From contig RPFO01000389.1 of assembly GCA_009746045.1 (NCBI GenBank), positions 2,129,638 through 2,193,637 of the forward strand: DNA of 64,000 nt, given 5' to 3'. A program made the position numbers and the translations under genes. Every line of letters begins with the position of its first letter. Positions within the stretch are counted from its first letter, which is position 1. Below the pieces are notes generated by a model. That model did not search any database. It was not told where the DNA came from and saw nothing but the letters and a program-made list of their open reading frames with translations. The DNA comes from Mesostigma viride (lineage: Eukaryota; Streptophyta; Mesostigmatophyceae; Mesostigmatales; Mesostigmataceae). Below, piece by piece: positions 56,111-64,000 of the stretch.

Positions 56111-56751
56111 AGTTGTAATACGAGTTGTAATACGAGTTGTGAGGGTAAGAATGCCACGAATTCCGCCATGGTTCTTGCAGGAAGTTGCCTTTATTAATAA
56201 TCAGGAAACACAGACGTAAGTCACGTCACTTCCAAGACTGCACGCAGCACAGACGACAGGGTCGCAGTGCCAAGAGAACGTGCACGCAAGAACTAGCGTC
56301 CCGGTGTGACCAAGTCACTCATATAGCTTACTAGGGACGCGTCCAAGTATTCAGCTGCACTGTCACAGCTGAACTGTCAATCAATTGATTACACAGACTC
56401 TGGCACGCCTTTGGCGCGCAGATCTATCAATTGTCCATACGGCTAGTCCTGTGGACCTATCCGTACACTAGTCAGCATCAATTGTCTCATAGGTCCTGGC
56501 GCGCTACAGTGCGCCTACCTATCAATTGACCATCAAGTCCTGTACAAGTCCTGTCAACGTCCTGCGGACTATCAAAGTGACACTTGTACATCCTGTGTCC
56601 GTACGCGCCCACAGTGGCGCGCCGGGTACTGTCGGCACAGCCTAGGAAACGTCATAACTTTTACGTTCCTTAACCAAATGAGGCGTTCAAGGTGCCGTTG
56701 GAAAGAGCGTAACAATCTCTATCCATCTAACGTAAATCCTTTACGTTAACT
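56111..56751 (-). repeat. Element F 3' LTR (641 bp)
   Basis: Minus strand begins AGTTAACGTAAAGG, like AGTTAGCATATTGG of A-E, and shares CTTTCCAACG near its start. It holds an AATAAA on the minus strand at 56190-56195. CAATTGATAG-type and GTCCTG phrases recur inside. Confidence 0.93.
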
Positions 56752-57697
56752 CCAATCCCTTCTTTTCTTTAGGGTCACATCCCCTGCCAGGGACCCTTGA
56801 AGTAGCTTGAAATGTCCTTCACTCCAGCTTGAAGCTTGAACAGATGTCTTTAATGGCCAATGCCATTCCCCCAGCCCTTTCTTTTAAGGAACTGGAAAAG
56901 AAACAGATCTGCCACAGGGAAAACCATTTCATGAGAAATGGAGAAAACCTATGGAAGTGGCATTACAGAGTACCACCAGATATTAGAAGCACACAAAATT
57001 AAATACATACAGGTTAATTCTATGAGGTCTTCTCCAGGAATTAATCCCATCACCTCGGTAGAGCCTCCAGTACAATGACCTTCTGGCGGTGAGTTACATT
57101 AATCCCAGATACTAATCCCATAAAACCCAGTACATATTCAATATAAGTACAATAAATCCATGACAATTAAAATACCACTTGACAAAGTAAGGCGTATTAC
57201 AATAGTTTGCCTGTCATTCTCTCAACAGGGGTCTATTGGCGCCCGTCTTACGGCGCCCGTCTACTTGCCAGATGGTAAACTGCCACAGCAAACAAATGAC
57301 AAAATGAAACACATAGGCAACAATTAAATCCTGCCCTGGGGAACTAGGGAAGTCTGAACAGGCAAACACCTGAACAGGCCAGCTTGTAGAAACATAATAC
57401 CAGGGAATCGAACCCCGCCCTATAAACCCCAGAATAAAGGTTCCCAGACCATTGTGAGGTATGTACAAATATACATTTCTTTTAAAATAGAATACATGGT
57501 CTGTAATGGACCTGTCAACCTTGTGTAGTCAACAGCATGAACCCCAGCCAAAACCTGGCTGTATCCTGATTAAAATCAGAGTGAGTGTACCATGGTCCAT
57601 GAGCCTTAGTACAGACTAAAATACAGGTATTATGCCAGTCACAATGCTGACACTACCACACAATCTGCTCTCCAATGCCCTATAACCATGCACCAGC
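56752..57697 (-). other. Element F 3' UTR and polypurine tract
   Basis: The tract AAAGAAAAGAAGGGATTGG lies at 56752-56770 next to the LTR. Paired GGCGCCCG boxes are at 57238-57245 and 57252-57259. A T-arm-like hairpin CGGGGTTCGATTCCCTG (minus strand) is at 57401-57417. Both features match those in A and B in kind, order and spacing class. Confidence 0.75.
57401..57417 (-). other. tRNA T-arm-like hairpin (element F)
   Basis: CGGGGTTCGATTCCCTG: stem of five pairs including one G-T, 7-base loop TTCGATT. Upstream 14 bases (CTGGGGTTTATAGGG against CTGGAGGATATGGGG in B) are also alike, so the conserved part is about 30 bases. Confidence 0.6.
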
Positions 57698-60600
57698 TTA
57701 GACAGCTTGCTGAGATGGGTCCATCAGAGACTGAAGAACCTTGTATTGCACTGCTGCCTTCTGCACTAGCTTGGTCAAAGCATCAGCAGGATTGTCAACC
57801 CCAGGGATATGCTCAATATTGGCCAAGGAGGACAACTCCTTAAGAAGGAGATAATCCAAGTCCCTACTTCTGGCCATCTGCCTGTGCACAAACTGCACCA
57901 TCCCCATGGAGTCTGTTTTTAGAAGAGTGGTAACCTGAAGTGGCCAAGGAGTGTTAGAAGTCATCTGATGAAGCAACTCCTTCAGATAAAGGCTTGTGTG
58001 AATGCCTTCACAAATAGCCCTGCATTCTGCCACATCACTGCTGACAGCCACCCGTTTGTGCAGGCGACTAAACCAGCTCACCAAACTCCCCAGGCCTTCC
58101 TGTCTGAGCACAAAGAGCCCTGCAGCCCTGCCCCTGACCTTGGAGACCTGCCTGCTGTCCATTGAGCTATCCACATACAGCTCCATGCAAATGGGTTGTG
58201 ATAAATCCACTGCAGACAACAGAATGCCAGATGAAGCCCTGACCTGATCAGCCACCTTGGCAGACCCTAGCTCCACCAGCATGTCATCAGGCAACCTGGC
58301 TATGACCATAAGGTCTGGCCTGGAAATGCCTGCCACCCAAGCAACCATGCCCCTCACCATGGGACACAGTGCCTGTGTGATGGTTGGAGGAAGCTTGCTA
58401 ATGAGGGTCTCTTGATAGTCATTGCCCCCCACCAGCAGCATACGCCACTCCCCTCCCTTCTTCACCAGTGTGGCCTCCATGCCCACAAACAGCAGAGGCT
58501 CATTCTCCACCTGCCATTGCTCCCTACCCAGAGGAAACTTGGACTTAATGATGGAGATCAGCTCCTTAAGCCACGACGTGGGAGCTATCAGATGTAGGTC
58601 ATCCCCGTGCAGCGAAGCATACACTGGCAGGCCTTCCCATTGCCCCAGAAACAGACAGGGGTCTACAGGAGAGACCTTCAAGTTGCAATGCTCCTTCAGG
58701 AAACGGTTGAGAGTCTCCCTCCAGATTATTGGACTTGACCTCAGGCCCTCCAGGCCCTTGAGGATTTTAAGGAACTCCGTGTGGATGTCCCTTTTCCATA
58801 CAGCAGGCACCCTAACATAGAAAGGCGTCTTGCCCTCCCACTTTTCCTGTGCCACATCTGCATCACCCTCCAGAAATGCCCTCTTGAAGTCTATCACCAC
58901 TGAGCCATAGTCCAAGCCCTTGTTGAGAAGGCCTAGAAAGACACACAGCAGCAGCCTCCAAGTATCATGCAGCATGCCAGGGGTATACAACTCCTCAGCA
59001 GTGCACTCACCAGTACCCTTGAACTCATTCAGCACTGGCCTGACATGTGGTACCTTGACCCCGTCCACCTCCTTCATCTTGATGACAAACTTGAGCTTGA
59101 GTAGACGTCGTGCAGGAGGCAGGTCATTGACAGGTTCCACGCATTTCTTGGAGATCCAGTCCTCCCCAGATTTAATCAGACCCAGTGTGACCTGGGGACA
59201 CATAATGGGAGAGGACATGAGCTTCACCAGGCCTTGGTAGTTGATAGGGCTGTGTCCAGCAAGTGAGTGAGGACCAATGCCCAAACTGCTTGGATGACTA
59301 GCAGCTGGCAGTATGAGGTCATCAACCAAGGGCTCCTGCCCCTGGCACACTTGCACACGCTTAACCGTCCTGGTTACTGCACGTGATAGGTGAGTGGTCC
59401 TGAAATTAATCAGTGGGACCTGACCAGCCCCTTCCTTAGTCAGGAGAGAGGACGTGATCACTACCCCATCCTGGCATAGGAAATTCTGCCCCAGAAGAGC
59501 AGGTCCTTGATAGCCCTCCAAGACACAAAAAGCAGTGTCCTGTCCAAGGATAGGAATGAATACCTCACCCAGTACCTTCACGTGTACCCCGCCACTGAAG
59601 TCAGACACAAACTGATAGCTGGGTTCAGACATGCTGTACCCTGCTGCAGCCCTGGTCCCAATAATGGAGACCTGAGAATTAGTGTCTACCTCTAAGGCAG
59701 TGTCCAGCCCCAGATTGCCATGCCACCTGAGCTTGGCTACCTTGGGCTGCTTCTTGGCCCTTTGTAGAGCCCCAATCAATCCAGCCAAACTTGTCCCCCT
59801 GGGCTTGGTTAGTGCCTTGGGCTTGACAGTTGACTCCCCAGCTGTTGACCTTGCAGCCTGTTCAACAAGTACCTCTGCAACCTGGCCAGGGCTGACAGAT
59901 TCCCCTGCAACAGATGTGGTCGTTGCGTCAGTGATGTCACCTGGGACCTGAAAATCCTGCAGATCCTGTGAGCCTTGTGCCTGACTGCCCTCATTCATCA
60001 GGTTAGGCTTGACATATGACCAACTCAGCCGGTGTACATGCTTTGGTTCGTCCTCCATGCTGACCAAGCATGCGTGGCTAGCTTCATCAACCTGGGTAAC
60101 CACCCCAGGACTCCAGCTACCACGTTTGCCATAAAGGCTAGGTTCCTTCCAAGCTAGGACCTTCTGACCCACTTGTGGCTCCAGCATCTTCCAACCCCGG
60201 TCCTTCTCCCTCAGCTTGGCAAAGGTGACATGTGCAGCATGTTTCCAGCCCTCCAGCACATGTGGTGGGCACAGGCCATGATATAGACCCATTGGGCTGA
60301 CAGCAACTCCATCATAGTAGAAGTTAACCCTGCTGTTCAGCTGCTGCTCCACGTTCCTCAGCCATGCACTCCTGACAAGTGCAGGTGCAGACAAGGGTAC
60401 CCAGTCTTCAGAGATGATCAATTTCTTGACCTCCTGGATTGCCCTCTCGATAGCACCCTGCTGCCCATGAGCCTCCCTAGGTGTAACCAGCAACTCAGGA
60501 AGGGTAGGATCACCCTTGAGATGCTGAAACTGCATGTCCACCTGGATCCTTGTGGTAGGAAACTTGGCTCTTACATTCTGCAGGGCAGCCAGCAAGTACC

Positions 60601-61183
60601 TGTTCTTCATAGAAGGTAAATGCTCCAGCACCTTGTATTTCGTGTACCTGTCCACGCACACCAACAGTTGCATGCCCCTGATGTGTTGGATATCACACTG
60701 CAGATCACCAATGCTCTGAGGTAGAGCTTTGGCATGTGATTTCCTGGGCTTGTTGGAGGACAACTGGCACTTACACCGTGAGGCAGCTTGCTGACACGCC
60801 TTAAGAAGGGGTGCCCTGCCCATACGGAAGGCAAAGTTGTTTGACAGAGAAGTGGCATGCCCAAACATGTTGTGGATTCGGGCACCCAACTCCTGGTACA
60901 CAGAGGAAGCAGTCCCTGGCACAGTCAGGACTGTGCTGTCAGGTTGTCCAGCATCACCATGCTGACTTCCATCCTGTTCTGACTCAGAGCCTGAGTCACC
61001 CTGCTCATGCCCAACACCTGGACCGCCAGCAGGGACCACATGCATACCACCAGAGGCCTTCACACCCCTCTGTGGTTGTACATTGGTTTCTCTCAAAATG
61101 AGAGGTCCACCCTCGTGCCCAGCACGAGGATGCATAGGGTCAGACATACTTACAGCTGCATCAGCTGTCAAGGACGTCTTCAT
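57698..61183 (-). CDS. pol: Element F Pol: integrase, protease-like, reverse transcriptase, RNase H
   Basis: 1161 codons from the first ATG (61183), but the frame is open 47 codons further up to the gag UGA, so the natural product is probably a Gag-Pol fusion. The integrase zinc site is at 104-140 (HNMFGH, CKC). Catalytic residues are at about Asp 164 (CDIQHIRG), Asp 216 (VDMQF) and Glu 246 (GQQGAIERAI). The protease-like domain (about 495-570) has EVDTNSQVSI with DTN at 500-502 and ALLGQNFL. RT has VIDFKRAFL (Asp 765) and SLHGDDLHL (HGDD 859-862). RNase H runs from about 1001 to 1138 (YVDSSMDS, AECRAICEG, KTDSMGMVQ, DNPADALTKL). The domain order and the two unusual catalytic boxes match A although much of the sequence has diverged. 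Confidence 0.95.
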   Translation of the reverse strand: MKTSLTADAAVSMSDPMHPRAGHEGGPLILRETNVQPQRGVKASGGMHVVPAGGPGVGHEQGDSGSESEQDGSQHGDAGQPDSTVLTVPGTASSVYQELGARIHNMFGHATSLSNNFAFRMGRAPLLKACQQAASRCKCQLSSNKPRKSHAKALPQSIGDLQCDIQHIRGMQLLVCVDRYTKYKVLEHLPSMKNRYLLAALQNVRAKFPTTRIQVDMQFQHLKGDPTLPELLVTPREAHGQQGAIERAIQEVKKLIISEDWVPLSAPALVRSAWLRNVEQQLNSRVNFYYDGVAVSPMGLYHGLCPPHVLEGWKHAAHVTFAKLREKDRGWKMLEPQVGQKVLAWKEPSLYGKRGSWSPGVVTQVDEASHACLVSMEDEPKHVHRLSWSYVKPNLMNEGSQAQGSQDLQDFQVPGDITDATTTSVAGESVSPGQVAEVLVEQAARSTAGESTVKPKALTKPRGTSLAGLIGALQRAKKQPKVAKLRWHGNLGLDTALEVDTNSQVSIIGTRAAAGYSMSEPSYQFVSDFSGGVHVKVLGEVFIPILGQDTAFCVLEGYQGPALLGQNFLCQDGVVITSSLLTKEGAGQVPLINFRTTHLSRAVTRTVKRVQVCQGQEPLVDDLILPAASHPSSLGIGPHSLAGHSPINYQGLVKLMSSPIMCPQVTLGLIKSGEDWISKKCVEPVNDLPPARRLLKLKFVIKMKEVDGVKVPHVRPVLNEFKGTGECTAEELYTPGMLHDTWRLLLCVFLGLLNKGLDYGSVVIDFKRAFLEGDADVAQEKWEGKTPFYVRVPAVWKRDIHTEFLKILKGLEGLRSSPIIWRETLNRFLKEHCNLKVSPVDPCLFLGQWEGLPVYASLHGDDLHLIAPTSWLKELISIIKSKFPLGREQWQVENEPLLFVGMEATLVKKGGEWRMLLVGGNDYQETLISKLPPTITQALCPMVRGMVAWVAGISRPDLMVIARLPDDMLVELGSAKVADQVRASSGILLSAVDLSQPICMELYVDSSMDSRQVSKVRGRAAGLFVLRQEGLGSLVSWFSRLHKRVAVSSDVAECRAICEGIHTSLYLKELLHQMTSNTPWPLQVTTLLKTDSMGMVQFVHRQMARSRDLDYLLLKELSSLANIEHIPGVDNPADALTKLVQKAAVQYKVLQSLMDPSQQAV

Positions 61184-61324
61184 AGGAACCTGTACCTCTC
61201 CAGGTGACCTGGGGCCACACTGAACCTGGAGATCACCCTCTTGTTGCCCAGATATAAAATCTGCATTGGAGCACCTGGCCTCCCCCTTGGGTGAATTAAG
61301 GTGTGTAGGGGTTGCCTCAGACAG

Positions 61325-61327
61325 TCA
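61325..61327 (-). promoter_or_regulatory. In-frame UGA between gag and pol (element F), candidate readthrough site
   Basis: The minus strand reads GAG CAG TGA CTG TCT GAG. Every codon from here to the pol ATG at 61183 is open in the gag frame (checked base by base). UGA followed by CU is a leaky context in several eukaryotic readthrough genes. No frameshift is required. Confidence 0.75.
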
Positions 61328-62440
61328 CTGCTCCTTGTTGTCTTCTTGCTGACTGCCCTTTGAAGGCTGGCCTGCCTGGGACTTGTTGTTGTTCTTCTTG
61401 TTGTTGTTGTTATTCTTGTTGCTGCCCTGGCCCTGGGACTTCTTGAAGCTGGGACACTCCTTCTTGATGTGCCCCCACCCCTTGCACAGGTAGCATTGTA
61501 TCTTGGACTTGCCCTGGCCACTGCCCCCATTGTCAGACGCGTTGCCCTGCTTGGGCTGACCACCCACCCGCCTGAACACCGACTTGGAGTGTGACCTCCT
61601 GTCAGAATCAGGTGAATGATCTCCCTTGCGCTTGTGATGGTTGCCCCTACGCCCTCCTTGGCTTCGGTCAGCCTCAGACGTCTTGGAGCCACCCTGGGTA
61701 CGCCCGCCTGCCTGGGTAGCCTTCACTGCTGGCACTCCACCCTCAAACAGCTCCTCTGCCTCGAGAGCTTGTTTAATGATGACCTTGTAGGCCTTCAGGG
61801 TAGAGTGTGGGGCACACATGACTTTTAAGGAGCCACGTGTCGCCTTATCCAGCCCAGAAACCTTGAGCCAGTTGGTTAGGGCTATGTTATCAGCGACATT
61901 AAAGCCGTGAGCCCTGCCCTCCTCAACCATCTTACAATAGTTGAGAAAGTTCTGGATCAGGTCCCCCTTGACCTCCCACCCTTGATACTTGTCCTGCCAA
62001 TGGATGCCGACCTTCTTGCGTTGGTCCTCCAGCAGCTCCTTCAGCTCAGCCACGTACAGTGCCCAGGCCTTATTGGCCTTTTTGCACTCCCTGGTTAGGT
62101 CCTTAATCTGGTCAGTACACTTGCCAAAAGTGCTACTGCCTATCCAGATTTGATAGTAATTTGTACCACCGTACAAGCTAGGGAACCCTTCCAATCCCTC
62201 CACAAACTCTTCAGCCTGCTTAGGCTTGGAGTCTGAGGTTACAGGCTGCAACTGATTGACAATTAAAAGACCCTGTGTGGTAAGATCAAAGCCATGAATA
62301 GCTTGTGCATTATTATTATTGTGAGGAAGGTTGGTAATCTCTCCGGTAAGCCCCACGTCATCTACGTGAGCGGTTCCACTACCAGCACCCCCATTATTAT
62401 TCCCACTGGCTGGACCCTTGCTACGGCGTCCCTCAGCCAT
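61325..62440 (-). CDS. gag: Element F Gag with CCHC zinc knuckle
   Basis: ATG at 62440 (MAEGRRSKGPASG), 371 codons. A helical capsid-like part (about 50-250) includes QAEEFVEGLEGF, WALYVAELKELLEDQ, FLNYCKMVEEGRAHGFNVAD and LKAYKVIIKQALEAEELF. A basic Ser/Gly-rich linker follows, then one knuckle CYLCKGWGHIKKEC (C-x2-C-x4-H-x4-C), then an Asn/Lys-rich tail. GRAHGFNVAD recalls GAKHGFNLTD of A, which supports common origin. It ends in UGA, with pol in the same frame. Confidence 0.93.
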   Translation of the reverse strand: MAEGRRSKGPASGNNNGGAGSGTAHVDDVGLTGEITNLPHNNNNAQAIHGFDLTTQGLLIVNQLQPVTSDSKPKQAEEFVEGLEGFPSLYGGTNYYQIWIGSSTFGKCTDQIKDLTRECKKANKAWALYVAELKELLEDQRKKVGIHWQDKYQGWEVKGDLIQNFLNYCKMVEEGRAHGFNVADNIALTNWLKVSGLDKATRGSLKVMCAPHSTLKAYKVIIKQALEAEELFEGGVPAVKATQAGGRTQGGSKTSEADRSQGGRRGNHHKRKGDHSPDSDRRSHSKSVFRRVGGQPKQGNASDNGGSGQGKSKIQCYLCKGWGHIKKECPSFKKSQGQGSNKNNNNNKKNNNKSQAGQPSKGSQQEDNKEQ

Positions 62441-62610
62441 CCTGCACTACCAGCTATTCAAAGAACACCTTAACAAAGCAGCAGAAAATATGTACAAAAT
62501 TTTTGTGTCGCCACTGCCGCCTGCGCCGGTGTCGCTGCCGCCCCGCGAATTGCCGCTGAAAATTCGACAAAAAAAATGTCGACGAGTACTGCAGAAGAAA
62601 ATTAGGCCGA
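62441..62610 (-). promoter_or_regulatory. Leader-to-gag spacer with candidate 3' splice site (element F)
   Basis: Directly after the leader stop the minus strand reads CCTAATTTTCTTCTGCAG (about 62593-62610): branch-like CTAAT, pyrimidine tract and CAG. Splicing to this point would remove the leader ORF and make gag the first ORF. The donor was not identified. Confidence 0.4.
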
Positions 62611-63321
62611 CTAGTAGTCAAGGCCCCTGAAGTCGCAGTACGTGTATACGAACTCACGATCCTCCATATCCAGCTCCGGACCTGCACCGGTATGAATTAA
62701 AACCGGCGTGCTCCCCGCCGCGTAAGTTGCGACGCGCCGACGCGCGACGAGGCGCAGAGGATGTGTAAAGATCGTCAATAATTCCCACCCCGCGGGAATC
62801 CACTCTCGCACAGAGGCGAGAAATGCCACCAGGTTAATTAAAACCTGGCGCTCGCGACTGCGTACGCCGCGAGTGAGCAGCGATAACAGCGCGAGATCCT
62901 GAAACAAATTTGTCGACACCGCCGGCGCGCCCCCCGTGCGTAGCGATGCCCAGTTTTGCAGGTTTCTCTGGTAACCGGTGAGTGAAGAGAGGACGTTGTC
63001 CAACTCCTCAATGGCAGTCGTGACTTCGGTCACCGACCGCAAACCTCCCCGCACCTGGACCGTAAATGTCGATAAAATGTTTCGAATCTGGTCCAACAGG
63101 TTGCGGATTGCCGGCACCAGTGCTGGCAAATCGGGGTCCTCGGGGTTATCCCCGAGCAATGCGTGAGCTGCACGCTGCTGACGATGAAGCTCGTCGAGCG
63201 AGACCGTTACTTCGTCGAGCAATTGCTGCCACGACGGCACCGTCGGTCTTGACGAAGAACCAGCCGGCGGAGCGGCTATTTCCTCATCGTCCGGAATCCG
63301 AAATTCTTCCGAATTTGGCAT
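62611..63321 (-). CDS. Element F leader ORF, protein of unknown function
   Basis: ATG at 63321 (MPNSEEFRIPDDEE), 13 bases after the 5' LTR. 236 codons, ending EFVYTYCDFRGLDY. It occupies the place of the A/C/E leader ORF but I cannot align it with them. The central part looks helical and heptad-like (LLDEVTVSLDELHRQQ, IRNLLDQIRNILSTF, AIEELDNVLSSL), suggesting a coiled coil. There is no signal peptide, membrane segment, protease motif or zinc finger. The frame is intact in an element with near-identical LTRs. Confidence 0.85.
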   Translation of the reverse strand: MPNSEEFRIPDDEEIAAPPAGSSSRPTVPSWQQLLDEVTVSLDELHRQQRAAHALLGDNPEDPDLPALVPAIRNLLDQIRNILSTFTVQVRGGLRSVTEVTTAIEELDNVLSSLTGYQRNLQNWASLRTGGAPAVSTNLFQDLALLSLLTRGVRSRERQVLINLVAFLASVREWIPAGWELLTIFTHPLRLVARRRVATYAAGSTPVLIHTGAGPELDMEDREFVYTYCDFRGLDY

Positions 63322-63333
63322 CTTTTTGACAGA

Positions 63334-63974
63334 GCGTGTAATACGAGTTGTAATACGAGTTGTGAGGGTAAGAATGCCACGAATTCCGCCATGGTTCTTG
63401 CAGGAAGTTGCCTTTATTAATAATCAGGAAACACAGACGTAAGTCACGTCACTTCCAAGACTGCACGCAGCACAGACGACAGGGTCGCAGTGCCAAGAGA
63501 ACGTGCACGCAAGAACTAGCGTCCCGGTGTGACCAAGTCACTCATATAGCTTACTAGGGACGCGTCCAAGTATTCAGCTGCACTGTCACAGCTGAACTGT
63601 CAATCAATTGATTACACAGACTCTGGCACGCCTTTGGCGCGCAGATCTATCAATTGTCCATACGGCTAGTCCTGTGGACCTATCCGTACACTAGTCAGCA
63701 TCAATTGTCTCATAGGTCCTGGCGCGCTACAGTGCGCCTACCTATCAATTGACCATCAAGTCCTGTACAAGTCCTGTCAACGTCCTGCGGACTATCAAAG
63801 TGACACTTGTACATCCTGTGTCCGTACGCGCCCACAGTGGCGCGCCGGGTACTGTCGGCACAGCCTAGGAAACGTCATAACTTTTACGTTCCTTAACCAA
63901 ATGAGGCGTTCAAGGTGCCGTTGGAAAGAGCGTAACAATCTCTATCCATCTAACGTAAATCCTTTACGTTAACT
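63334..63974 (-). repeat. Element F 5' LTR (641 bp)
   Basis: Repeats 56114-56751 with no difference seen; only the outermost three U5 bases differ (GCG here, AGT in the 3' LTR). Followed on the high side by the TATAC duplication at 63975-63979. Confidence 0.93.
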
Positions 63975-64000
63975 TATACCGCTTGATGAGCGATTGTGAA

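Larger units (their letters stand above)
56111..63974 (-). mobile_element. Copia-type LTR retrotransposon F, complete and open
   Basis: 641-bp LTRs at both ends appear identical except for the outermost three bases of U5. Target duplication TATAC lies at 56106-56110 and 63975-63979. On the minus strand: 5' LTR, leader ORF, gag, in-frame UGA, pol, 3' UTR, polypurine tract, 3' LTR. All three ORFs are uninterrupted, making this the most likely active element in the window. It belongs to the same clade as A-E by Pol architecture but is a separate family. Confidence 0.95.

Noticed and set aside
55576-56197. ORFs of 114 and 131 codons left of element F
   Set aside because: Overlapping frames with no domain, no homologue in the window, and the second runs into the F LTR; not enough to call a gene.
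61180-61692. 170-codon minus-strand frame overlapping F gag and pol
   Set aside because: It overlaps the well-supported gag frame in another phase and consists of Arg/Thr-rich out-of-frame translation.

Overview
This is eukaryotic, retrotransposon-dense DNA with no recognisable host gene. GC-rich R2-like LINEs with restriction-like endonucleases, Ty1/copia-type elements with unusual domain order, a mariner-type MITE and a Helitron-like pair point to a protist or algal nuclear genome (possibly a green alga). I cannot name the species.

Layout. 1-16023: two head-to-tail copies of one LINE, each preceded by an array of identical 170-bp monomers. Each encodes in order a PHD finger, a RING-H2 finger, C2H2/CCHC-like fingers, a reverse transcriptase (RT) and an R2-like endonuclease, broken by small indels mostly in C-runs. 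A noisy partial copy (8488-9731) lies between them. 16024-19823: sparse DNA, a minus-strand LINE fragment with its poly(A) tail, a microsatellite and a Gag-like relic. 19824-28363: copia element A (minus strand, 5-bp target duplications, intact pol). 28369-29512: a second Gag-like relic. 29513-47375: old copia element C (minus strand), opened by copia element B (30369-38751, plus strand), a tandem Helitron-like pair (39840-41962) and a solo LTR (42212-42814). 47376-49018: non-coding. 49019-52228: diverged copia element E, interrupted in its Gag zinc knuckle by the LTR of another copia element, G (52229-53068). 53069-56105: non-coding apart from a MITE. 56111-63974: copia element F (minus strand), the most complete element, with near-identical LTRs and all ORFs open.

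The most interesting system is the copia clade A/B/C/E/F. Each member has an additional leader ORF between the 5' LTR and gag. Where both genes survive, gag and pol lie in the same frame separated by one UGA followed by CU, suggesting programmed readthrough. In Pol, an aspartic-protease-like domain with the triad DTN (not DTG/DSG) sits between integrase and RT, whereas copia normally has protease first. The RT catalytic box reads HGDD instead of YVDD. The long 3' UTRs share a tRNA T-arm-like hairpin and paired GGCGCC palindromes between families. Families A and F are well diverged, so these shared traits are unlikely to be accidents of one copy.

Caution: many frame breaks in the LINEs and in B are single-base losses in homopolymers, and 8488-9731 looks like unpolished sequence, so some breaks may be assembly error.
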